A DNA stretch of 16,967 bases from Acidobacteriota bacterium (GTDB taxonomy: Bacteria; Acidobacteriota; Polarisedimenticolia; QHYA01): positions 1-16,967 of the forward strand of contig QHYA01000042.1 of NCBI GenBank assembly GCA_003223995.1. The letters run 5' to 3'. The notes beneath the pieces were generated by a model. That model searched no databases. It saw only the letters and a list, made by a program, of their open reading frames with translations, and had not been told where the DNA came from. Position numbers and translations under genes: made by a program. Within the stretch, counting starts at the first letter, position 1. Every line of letters begins with the position of its first letter. Shown piece after piece: positions 1-7,392 of the stretch.

Positions 1-717
1 CTCGGCCGCGGCCGATTCCAGGCACGCCCGGTAGACCTGCCACTCGACGTGGCGCGGCAGCAGCTCCTCGAGAAGCTCGGGGCCGGGCGGCTCATAGATG
101 TAGTCCTCGAGGGTCCCCTGCGGCTGCGCCTGCACCTCGGCTCGCGGCACAGGCAGCAGGCGCTCCACGACCACTCGCGGCTGAAGGGCGGATTTGAATT
201 CGTTGTAAACGACGACCACGGAGTCTATTTCCTCCTGAACGAAGCGGTCCATCAGCTCCCGCGCGATCGCCGCTGCCGCCGCGTAGCCGAAGCTGCGGAA
301 GAAATCGACCCGCTCCCGGCGGATCGGCCGCCGCCGCCGGAAGTAATCTCTCCCCTTGCGGCCGACGCACTGGAGAGACATCTCCCGGTGCGCGGCCTCT
401 TCCTCGGCAATCACCCCCGCGGCCCGGCGGATGATGTTCGCGTTGAACGAGCCGCACATCCCCCGGTCCCCCGTGAGGGCCACGACCTCCGAGCGGCGCA
501 GCTCCCGCTCGGCCAGAAGCGGATGCGCAAGCGGGCTGGCGCGGGCCGCCAGGCTATGCAGGACATCAGCCATCTTCTGCGCGTAGGGGCGAGCGTTCAC
601 CATGGCCTGCTGGGCCCGCCGCAGCCGCGCGGCGCTGACCATCTTCATCGCCTTGGTGAGCTGCCTGGTGTTCTGAACGGAGCGGATCCGCCGCCGGATG
701 TCGCGGGTGTTCGGCAT
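1..717 (-). CDS. atpG: ATP synthase F1 gamma subunit (3' end missing)
   Basis: The gamma subunit is the central rotor shaft of F1 and couples proton flow through Fo to catalysis in the alpha/beta hexamer at the inner membrane. The reading frame begins MPNTRDIRRRIRSVQNTRQL, followed by TKAMKMVSAARLRRAQ, the classic N-terminal coiled-coil helix of the family. A conserved stretch with TGDRGMCGSFNANI follows near residues 90-105. Only 239 codons are in the window and there is no stop, so roughly 50 C-terminal residues (the second half of the coiled coil) lie beyond position 1. The ATG is preceded by GAGGAG about 10 nt upstream. The gene starts 30 nt after the atpA stop, so it is probably co-transcribed with atpA and atpH; atpD and atpC would be expected next, outside the window. 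Confidence 0.95.
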   Translation of the reverse strand, partial: MPNTRDIRRRIRSVQNTRQLTKAMKMVSAARLRRAQQAMVNARPYAQKMADVLHSLAARASPLAHPLLAERELRRSEVVALTGDRGMCGSFNANIIRRAAGVIAEEEAAHREMSLQCVGRKGRDYFRRRRPIRRERVDFFRSFGYAAAAAIARELMDRFVQEEIDSVVVVYNEFKSALQPRVVVERLLPVPRAEVQAQPQGTLEDYIYEPPGPELLEELLPRHVEWQVYRACLESAAAE

Positions 718-747
718 CGAAGGGGGGCTCCTCGCTAGCCCGGGTTA

Positions 748-2274
<1,527 letters not shown>

Positions 2275-2408
2275 TCCGGCATTCCTCCCTGCTAGACGCT
2301 CTCCAAGCTCGTCACTCGTCCGGCGCCGTCCGCCGGAACCTCCACCGTCATCTCGTGCCGTTTACCGTTCAGCGGTGGTGTCGCGGGTCGAGACCCCTTG
2401 GCAGCCGT

Positions 2409-2951
2409 TCACCGGCCGATCAGCCTCTGGCGCAGCGCGGCCATCTGGCTTCTCAGGCTGCCGTCGTAAACGATCGAGCCGATGCGCGCGACCGCGCCGC
2501 CGATGATCCCCGGGTCCACCTCTTTCTTCAGCCGCACCTGCAGGCCGGTTACGGAACCGAGAACCCTCTCCCATTCCAGAGACAGGGAATCTTCGAGCGG
2601 GACAGCCGTCGTCAACTCCGCCTCGATCACCCCCCGCCGCTCGTCACGGATTCTTCCGAAGGCCTCGGCCATCTCGGCAACGAGGCCGAGCCGGCGGTGG
2701 GTTTCGAGAAGCCTCAGCAACCGTGTGGTCTTGGGAGACAACCCCGCGGTCTGGCTGAGCTCCTCCAGGAGGGCGACGCGGCGAGCCCGAGGGATCAAGG
2801 GGTTCTCGAATGCCGCCTTCACGAGGGTATCCGTTCCAAGCAGCTTCGACAGTGCTTCGATCTCGTCGGCGGTCTGCTCGAACTCCTCGTCCGTGCCCAG
2901 GGCTTGGGCGAGAGCGCGTGCATAGCGGGAGGCCAAAGGGTTGCCGATCAT
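2409..2951 (-). CDS. atpH: ATP synthase F1 delta subunit
   Basis: The delta subunit (OSCP-like) sits on top of F1 and ties the hexamer to the peripheral stator stalk. The 180-aa product has the family N-terminus (MIGNPLASRYARALAQAL), which forms the six-helix bundle. The C-terminal part contains VTGLQVRLKKEVDPGIIGGA, the conserved OSCP/delta segment, followed by VYDGSLRSQMAALRQRL. Length and both ends match the family. The Shine-Dalgarno is weak (GAGAG about 10 nt upstream of the ATG). It is the first F1 gene after parB here. The stator b subunit gene (atpF), which usually precedes atpH, is not in the roughly 200-bp gap upstream, so stator genes must lie elsewhere. A promoter candidate is present in that gap. 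Confidence 0.95.
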   Translation of the reverse strand: MIGNPLASRYARALAQALGTDEEFEQTADEIEALSKLLGTDTLVKAAFENPLIPRARRVALLEELSQTAGLSPKTTRLLRLLETHRRLGLVAEMAEAFGRIRDERRGVIEAELTTAVPLEDSLSLEWERVLGSVTGLQVRLKKEVDPGIIGGAVARIGSIVYDGSLRSQMAALRQRLIGR

Positions 2952-3048
2952 ATCGGAGATTCTCTCATGAGCTTGAGAATTCTTTCACAAGCACAGCCGA
3001 ATCCCCGCTCTCTTCGGCCGTTTCGGAGGTCTGCGATCGGACACCGGG

Positions 3049-3077
3049 AAGCTAGCACGCCGCATGCGGCTGGTCAA
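3049..3077 (-). promoter_or_regulatory. Candidate promoter for atpHAG
   Basis: Read on the minus strand there is TTGACC (3072-3077), a 17-bp spacer and TAGCTT (3049-3054), about 100 nt upstream of the atpH ATG. The -35 matches five of six sigma-70 positions; the -10 matches only three. It is the best sigma-70-like pair I see in the 204-bp parB-atpH gap, which otherwise holds no gene. Confidence 0.4.
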
Positions 3078-3155
3078 TCGAGCCTGGAAGTGATGGAAGG
3101 TATGAGGCCAAGGGGGGGGCGACGCTCTGTCAGGCCGATCGGAGGGTCAGACAGA

Positions 3156-4142
3156 TCAGCACTTCGCGACCCTCTCATAGATGCGATCCAACTCTTCGTG
3201 GGAATAGAATTCGATAAGAAGCCGTCCCTTGCCGGAGCTTTTCTGGAGGATCCTCACCTTTGTGCTGAGCCGGCGGCTCAGCTCTTCCTCGGCCGCCACG
3301 ACGTTCGGGTCCTGGGGCCGGCTCAGGAGTGTCGCCGGGGCCGGGGCGGTGTTTCGACGGACGATCTCCTCGGTTTGTCTGACACTAAGTCCTTTAGTTT
3401 CAATTACTTCAGATATTGACTCCTGGGTCTTCGGATCGAGCAGCCCCAGAAGGGCGCGAGCGTGCCCCATCGACAGCGAGCCAGCTTCCACCTTTCGCTG
3501 GACTTTCATGGGCAGGTTGAGCAAGCGGACGATGTTCGCCACCGTGCTCCGCTGCCTACCGACCCGGTCCGCCACTTCGGCTTGTGTGACTCCGGTCTCC
3601 CTCTGGAGGCTGATGTATGCTCGTGCCTCCTCGATGGGATTCAACTCCTGACGCTGGATGTTCTCGACGAGGGCAACCTCGAGGAGCCGCTCGTCAGCCA
3701 CGGGCCGGATGATGGCGGGGATCCTCTCGAGGCCCGCCTTTTGAGCAGCCCGCCAGCGCCTTTCACCAGCGACCACCTGGTATCCCTCGCCCCACGGCCG
3801 CACCAAGATCGGCTGGAGAATCCCGCTGCTTCTGATGGAAGCGGCGAGCTCATCGAGTTGCTCCTCCGAGATATTCTGGCGTGGCTGATGGGGGTTGGGT
3901 GTGATCGAGTCCACCGAGATCTCCTCGATCCTCTCGCGCGGGAGCACTTCTTGTGCAAGACCGATGGGTTCATCCGCGGCTGGCATCTGCCGCGACGCGA
4001 TGTCTGCTGCCGACATAGTGATAGCCAGGTTGTGGGATCCTCGCTCATTCGAGGGGAGGAAATTAGCGCTTGAAGGGACGGGAGGTGTTTCCGGAATGAG
4101 AGAACTGAGACCTCTACCCAGTGCTCGTCTCTTCGTGCTCAT
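3156..4142 (-). CDS. parB: Chromosome partitioning protein ParB (Spo0J family)
   Basis: ParB binds parS sites, loads as a CTP-dependent clamp and slides over flanking DNA to form the segregation complex acted on by ParA. The 328-aa product starts MSTKRRALGRGLSSLIPET, a typical ParB N-terminus that contacts ParA. It then has a linker (about 20-70), the nuclease/CTPase-fold domain with GERRWRAA at 127-134 and ENIQRQELNPIEEA at 160-173, and a helix-turn-helix starting near TQAEVADRVGRQRSTV (186-201). A C-terminal dimerisation segment ends the protein. I chose the ATG at 4142 because it begins at the family N-terminus and has AGGAG (4153-4157) 10 nt upstream; the frame stays open 42 codons further but that part is Arg-rich and unlike ParB. 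The start lies inside the end of parA (29-nt overlap), implying translational coupling. The linker contains an odd MSAAD/MPAAD pair (residues 43-47 and 53-57). Confidence 0.96.
   Translation of the reverse strand: MSTKRRALGRGLSSLIPETPPVPSSANFLPSNERGSHNLAITMSAADIASRQMPAADEPIGLAQEVLPRERIEEISVDSITPNPHQPRQNISEEQLDELAASIRSSGILQPILVRPWGEGYQVVAGERRWRAAQKAGLERIPAIIRPVADERLLEVALVENIQRQELNPIEEARAYISLQRETGVTQAEVADRVGRQRSTVANIVRLLNLPMKVQRKVEAGSLSMGHARALLGLLDPKTQESISEVIETKGLSVRQTEEIVRRNTAPAPATLLSRPQDPNVVAAEEELSRRLSTKVRILQKSSGKGRLLIEFYSHEELDRIYERVAKC
3972..4014. repeat. Degenerate copies of the 13-bp palindrome inside parB
   Basis: Three sequences resembling the intergenic palindrome GTCTGCCGCAGAC lie next to each other inside parB. 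They are 4002-4014 (11 of 13 matches), 3986-3996 (TCTGCCGC then GAC, one base missing) and 3972-3984 (10 of 13 against the variant copy at 6413). They encode the MSAAD...MPAAD part of the ParB linker. Homology to the intergenic copies is inferred from resemblance, not proven. Confidence 0.35.
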
Positions 4143-4998
4143 TGATCGCTGTCTCCTGGGCGCTTGCTGGCCTGTCACCTGCCTCGCAGATTCCCGCTGT
4201 CTCTTCACGGTCGCCGATCGCTGTCTCCTGGACCGGGGGTTCCTCCCTCTGGAGGAACTCCTGCGCAAGCCTCATGTATGCCTCGGCGCCTTTCGATCGG
4301 GGGTCGTAAAGAAAGATCGGCTTGCCGAAACTAGGAGCTTCACCCAGCCGGACACTCCGAGGGATAACAGTGTCGTAGGCGGTCCCTCCAAAGAACTTCC
4401 TGATGTCATCGACAACCTGGTGGGAAAGATTCGTCCGTTCATCGAACATCGTCAGGACGACTCCGAGAATCTGGAGTTGCGGGTTCAAGTTGGACCTAAT
4501 CCGTCGCAGTGTCTCGATGAGCTGAGTGACCCCTTCCAGCGCCAGATACTCGCACTGGACGGGGATCAGGACCCCGTCGGCCGCGACGAGCGCATTGACA
4601 GTCAGCAACCCGAGACTCGGGGGACAATCGACGAGGACGAGATCGAAAGAATCGTGACCGATGAGCGCGTCTCGCAGCCGCCACTCCCTTTTCTCGGTCC
4701 CCATCAGTTCTACCTCGAAGCCGATGAGATCCGGCTCCGAAGGGGCCAGGGACAGCTTCTCGATCTCGGTCGGCAGCAAGATTCCGTGTAGCGGCTCACT
4801 TCCGAGGAGGACATCGTAGATCGATGCTCTCTCCGGATCTGCACCGTAGCCGAGGCCGCGAGTGGAATTCGACTGGGGGTCCAGATCCAGGAGAAGAGAC
4901 TTCCGTTCGGAAAGCGCCAGGCCGGACGCCAGGTTGATGGCGGTTGTCGTCTTTCCGACACCACCCTTTTGGTTGACGATCGCGACGACTTTCGTCAC
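4114..4998 (-). CDS. parA: Chromosome partitioning ATPase ParA (Soj family)
   Basis: ParA is a deviant Walker ATPase that binds DNA non-specifically as an ATP dimer and moves ParB-parS complexes. From a GTG at 4998 the product is 294 aa. It begins VTKVVAIVNQKGGVGKTTTA, with the deviant Walker A KGGVGKTT at residues 11-18, then LLLDLDPQSNST (Walker A') and VLVDCPPSLGLLT (Walker B). A family-typical stretch PRSVRLGEAPSFGKPI lies near the C-terminus. The GTG has GGAG (5006-5009) at 7 nt spacing. An ATG at 5028 is an alternative start, and the much longer open frame upstream would translate the parS region and is rejected. The catalytic fold ends near residue 250. A 44-residue acidic tail follows with a duplicated QETAI..(R/H)EET segment, unusual for Soj-type ParA. 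Confidence 0.95.
   Translation of the reverse strand: MTKVVAIVNQKGGVGKTTTAINLASGLALSERKSLLLDLDPQSNSTRGLGYGADPERASIYDVLLGSEPLHGILLPTEIEKLSLAPSEPDLIGFEVELMGTEKREWRLRDALIGHDSFDLVLVDCPPSLGLLTVNALVAADGVLIPVQCEYLALEGVTQLIETLRRIRSNLNPQLQILGVVLTMFDERTNLSHQVVDDIRKFFGGTAYDTVIPRSVRLGEAPSFGKPIFLYDPRSKGAEAYMRLAQEFLQREEPPVQETAIGDREETAGICEAGDRPASAQETAINEHEETSTG
4127..4231 (-). repeat. 33-bp imperfect in-frame duplication at the parA end
   Basis: Segments 4127-4159 and 4199-4231 align over 33 bp, with the 16 bp GATCGCTGTCTCCTGG identical in both (4144-4159 and 4216-4231). The offset is 72 bp, exactly 24 codons, so both copies read in the parA frame and give the two QETAI-type peptides of the ParA tail. On the minus strand the identical part includes AGGAG, which in the copy nearer parB is that gene's ribosome-binding site. 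Confidence 0.8.
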
Positions 4999-5064
4999 AT
5001 GCCTTCTCCGCGCGGCGGAGTCTATCATACGGGATGAGGAGCAAAGATCCTTTCTTTTCGCTAC

Positions 5065-5093
5065 ATGATGACTTTTCAGTGTTTTTTCTTCAA
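5065..5093 (-). promoter_or_regulatory. Candidate parAB promoter
   Basis: On the minus strand TTGAAG (5088-5093), a 17-bp spacer and CATCAT (5065-5070) form a plausible sigma-70-like promoter, each box matching four of six positions. It lies between the parA start and the first parS-type site, whose edge is 16-17 bp upstream of the -35. Bound ParB could therefore affect parAB expression. Confidence 0.4.
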
Positions 5094-5110
5094 CGTGAAA
5101 GTTCCCCATT

Positions 5111-5124
5111 GTTCCACGTGGAAC
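5111..5124. other. parS-type centromere site 1
   Basis: GTTCCACGTGGAAC is a perfect 14-bp palindrome and differs from the canonical parS core GTTTCACGTGAAAC by one symmetrical change per arm (T to C, A to G). With flanks it reads TGTTCCACGTGGAACA, a fully palindromic 16-mer. Its position just upstream of parAB and near dnaA is where ParB loading sites are expected. Confidence 0.92.
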
Positions 5125-5254
5125 ATCCCCCGCGCAGACGAACTGTCCCATCGCTCCCGATCTGGTCATAGCAGGCGCGACAGGTTGATACGTTTGATGA
5201 CTCGACACATCAGGTGGCCTCTTGTCGTGACCCAGAGTGGCGATGCCCAAGACC

Positions 5255-5268
5255 GTTCCACGTGGAAC
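5255..5268. other. parS-type centromere site 2
   Basis: A second exact copy of GTTCCACGTGGAAC lies 144 bp from site 1. Only the 3' outer base (A) matches the 16-bp version; the 5' outer base is C. Two identical sites near parAB make chance very unlikely and support these as the ParB-binding sites of this chromosome. Confidence 0.92.
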
Positions 5269-5677
5269 AACCCTCCGATGTGAGGGCTTCACGCATCCAT
5301 GCGACAGGCCAGTTATGTGCAGCACGAGAACACCACGAAAGCTCTTCGCGCCTGCCAACTCAATACCTATGGCTACTGGTTGGCCACACGTCCTGAAGAG
5401 TGCCGCTCAAGGGGACCTCTGATTGCACGGGGATCTCTGCGCGAGGGTGTCGACAAGTCTGCCGCAGACATTAGCCCCGGCGATTCCGTCTGCCGCAGAC
5501 ACCTATTGGCATCGATATGAGCACCTCTGAGAGCTCGTCTGCCGCAGACATGGAGGGCGCGCCGCCACCGCTCCCATTTGCCTCGCCTCGGATGACCCCA
5601 CCAATCGCCACTCACGCATGCTCCTCCTACCGTGCCCTTCAGATCCGACCCTGGATCCCCCTATCAGGCAGGGTTTT

Positions 5678-5757
5678 CCCTAACGTCTGCCGCAGACATA
5701 ACGCAGACGCACGCTCCCCCTAACGTCTGCCGCAGACATGACACAGACACGAAAGCC
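5678..5757. repeat. Tandem 40-bp repeat containing two palindrome copies
   Basis: Two adjacent 40-bp units (5678-5717 and 5718-5757) share their first 22 bases exactly, including CCCTAAC and the 13-bp palindrome. They then diverge as AACGCAGACGC versus GACACAGACAC. This is direct evidence that part of the cluster grew by local tandem duplication. Confidence 0.8.
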
Positions 5758-5820
5758 CTCTATGAAGGGTGCCCGGACCATTTTCCATAGTATGACTGCC
5801 GCCGCCAGACGGTGGGAATA

Positions 5821-6320
5821 GGGCGGATCAGGAGTGGGCAGTGCTGTGACCTTCGCCAGCTATCTTGGCACCCCACCCCTCGGGCCCCCTTCCAGCAGTG
5901 TCTGCGGCAGACTAAGACTAAGGTATCGCCAAGACGTCCCACATACGGTGCAAGAGCCAAGGCTCTCGTCCGAACGATGTCGGCCCAGAGACGGCTCGCC
6001 TACGGCAGGTTGTGCATTACGGCCACCTCATGACCGGTGGCCTTATCTGACCCTGACCTCTGGAAGGAACCAGATTGCCGATCCGCCCGCCTGTTTGGAT
6101 CCAAGTCTACAACCGCTGCCTGCCGGCGATCGGGAATGGCCCTCCCAGGAAGCGAGAGACAAGTGTGCCGGACGATGGCCTTTGCAATCGAGACACCCCT
6201 GAGTGGAGCCTGACTGTCTGCGGCAGACCAGTGGGCGCGAGCGGCGTAGGTCAACCAGGAAAAAGCAAACCTTCCCAAGGGTCCAGCGCTGTCCATTCCT
6301 GATCCGCTCCTGATCCGCCC
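5821..6320. repeat. Distant 17-bp inverted repeat flanking part of the cluster
   Basis: GGGCGGATCAGGAGTGG at 5821-5837 reappears in reverse complement at 6304-6320 with a single mismatch (16 of 17). The right copy is itself part of a short tandem in which CCTGATCCGC occurs twice, 11 bp apart. The pair encloses about 470 bp holding two palindrome copies (5900 and 6216). No transposase or target duplication is visible. Confidence 0.6.
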
Positions 6321-6459
6321 TTCTCAACGTCGAATCCTTGACTCAACCATACAGTCACCTCCAAAGACCCATACCGAATTCAAGACAAACCCGTAGAGGG
6401 TCCAATGAGAATGTCAGCCGCAGACAAAACGTCAAGAGTGGGTAGGCCGGGAGGCTTTC

Positions 6460-6561
6460 TGCTGCGGCAGATATGAGTCCAAATTTCTGTACTGGCCTGT
6501 CATGACGTTGCGGGGTCAAATAGCGACCGTGTCGGCCGCAGACTCAGAGAACAAATTTCTG
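6460..6561. repeat. Diverged duplication of about 72 bp
   Basis: A near-copy of the palindrome followed 8-9 bp later by CAAATTTCTG occurs twice: 6460-6472 with 6480-6489, and 6531-6543 with 6552-6561. The 10-mer is identical and the offset is 71-72 bp for both elements, suggesting an old tandem duplication of a unit containing the palindrome. Confidence 0.5.
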
Positions 6562-6657
6562 GATTCGAACGCTCCTGCGAGCATCCACTTTTTTGGATTG
6601 GGTTCGGAGGGGGACTGAACAGCCGCGCCATGGCGCTGCACCCGGTAGAACCTTTGT

Positions 6658-7293
6658 TCAGCCTTGGCGGGACTCAGGCCTGCGCAGGACGAGCAGGTAG
6701 GAGGCCCGCGATTTCGGTAGGAGCCGGCGGGAAACGATCTCCAAGCCCAGGGCCGGAGCCAGATACTCGGCCCGGCCAGCTGCTTCCCGACCCAGGAAGA
6801 GCAGCCCGACACCACTCGGGCGAAGCAGCTCGGGGAGCCATGCGATGCGACTCTCCGGCTCCGGGACCGCCCGCATGGCAAAAGCATCGACCTGCCCCAC
6901 ATGCAAGAGCTCGGAGGGTTTGCGAATCCGCCTTGCCAAAACGCACACGCGCGGTACCCCAACGCTGCCGATGACACTCTCGAGGAAACTGGCCTTCTTC
7001 TGCGACGACTCGACGAGGATTAGATCGCCGCCGCCCCCCTGGTCACCCCTTTGCCGATCACCCTTGCCTTCCCCGACATGATTTCCCACACCGAGTCGCC
7101 CGATGTGCAAGGGGAGCCCTGGGGCACCTGCGCCGGCACCGAAATCCAGCAGGCGATGCCCCGGGCCAACGAATGGCAGGGCCACGAGGGGCTCGGCAAA
7201 GTGTCTGCGGACGATCTCTCGCGGTTCGCGGATGGAAGTGAGACCGAAGCGGGAATTCCAGCGCATCAGCAACGCAGCGTAGCGCGCGAGCAT
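6658..7293 (-). CDS. rsmG: 16S rRNA (guanine-N7) methyltransferase RsmG (GidB)
   Basis: RsmG uses SAM to methylate N7 of G527 in 16S rRNA. The product has the family pieces in order: ARYAALLMRWNSRFGLTSI (N-terminal helix, the WN..F.LT signature), REIVRRHFAEPLVALPF, the SAM-binding glycine loop DFGAGAGAPGLPL (50-62), DLILVESSQKKASFL, and an AFAMRAVPEPESRIAWLPELL segment. Coordinates use the first ATG (7293; AGGGG 8 nt upstream), giving 211 aa. The frame upstream to the jag stop (7393) reads family-like sequence (DFARALAEELPADIALPPSG then ALE) with no ATG, GTG or TTG, so the real start may be a rare codon and the protein up to about 30 residues longer. A Gly-rich, charged insert of about 25 residues (65-89) interrupts the Rossmann fold. 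It is the last gene of the rpmH-led operon. Confidence 0.93.
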   Translation of the reverse strand: MLARYAALLMRWNSRFGLTSIREPREIVRRHFAEPLVALPFVGPGHRLLDFGAGAGAPGLPLHIGRLGVGNHVGEGKGDRQRGDQGGGGDLILVESSQKKASFLESVIGSVGVPRVCVLARRIRKPSELLHVGQVDAFAMRAVPEPESRIAWLPELLRPSGVGLLFLGREAAGRAEYLAPALGLEIVSRRLLPKSRASYLLVLRRPESRQG

Positions 7294-7392
7294 TTCGAGC
7301 GCCCCTGAGGGGGGCAGAGCGATATCCGCCGGGAGCTCCTCCGCGAGGGCCCGCGCGAAGTCGATGGGGAAGAGTGTGATCTCGATGGGGGT

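Larger units (their letters stand above)
5457..6543. repeat. Cluster of 13-bp palindromes GTCTGCCGCAGAC
   Basis: Exact copies (6-bp arms GTCTGC/GCAGAC around one centre base) start at 5457, 5488, 5537, 5685, 5725, 5900 and 6216. The first five have C at the centre on the plus strand, the last two G, meaning opposite orientation. Near copies are GTCAGCCGCAGAC at 6413, GTCGGCCGCAGAC at 6531 and TGCTGCGGCAGAT at 6460. When oriented alike, nearly all copies are followed by A. Spacing is irregular (31, 49, 148, 40, 175, 316 bp and so on). Exact copies are absent from the coding regions of this window. The dyad symmetry fits a dimeric protein site or a small extragenic palindromic repeat; function unknown. 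Confidence 0.85.
5270..6657. other. Long non-coding stretch between the parS sites and rsmG
   Basis: About 1.4 kb (about 1.66 kb counted from the parA start) without a convincing gene. The open frames here are short, overlap on both strands, lack good ribosome-binding sites and resemble no family I know. Several small dyads occur: AGAGCC-AA-GGCTCT at 5953-5966, a 7-bp stem with an 8-nt loop at 6021-6042, and GCGCCATGGCGC at 6625-6636. I see no tRNA or rRNA and no clear Rho-independent terminator after rsmG. The dominant content is the palindrome cluster listed separately. Confidence 0.7.

Noticed and set aside
3086..3155. Terminator after parB
   Set aside because: CTGTC/GACAG can pair, but the stem is interrupted and no T-run follows; only a weak case.
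4999..5358. N-terminal extension of ParA by 120 residues
   Set aside because: It would translate both parS sites and the promoter candidate; the family N-terminus begins at the GTG at 4998 with a good ribosome-binding site.
5457..6543. CRISPR array
   Set aside because: Repeats are only 13 bp, irregularly spaced and in both orientations, without unique spacers of constant length or cas genes.
6538..6640. A possible tRNA or tmRNA because of TTCGAA- and GGTTC-like T-loop sequence
   Set aside because: The bases flanking the putative T-loop do not pair as a 5-bp stem and no acceptor or anticodon stems could be built.
7200..7212. A GTCTGCGGACGA match to the palindrome inside rsmG
   Set aside because: It encodes the conserved EIVRRHF segment of RsmG, so protein constraint explains it; only one half of the palindrome matches.
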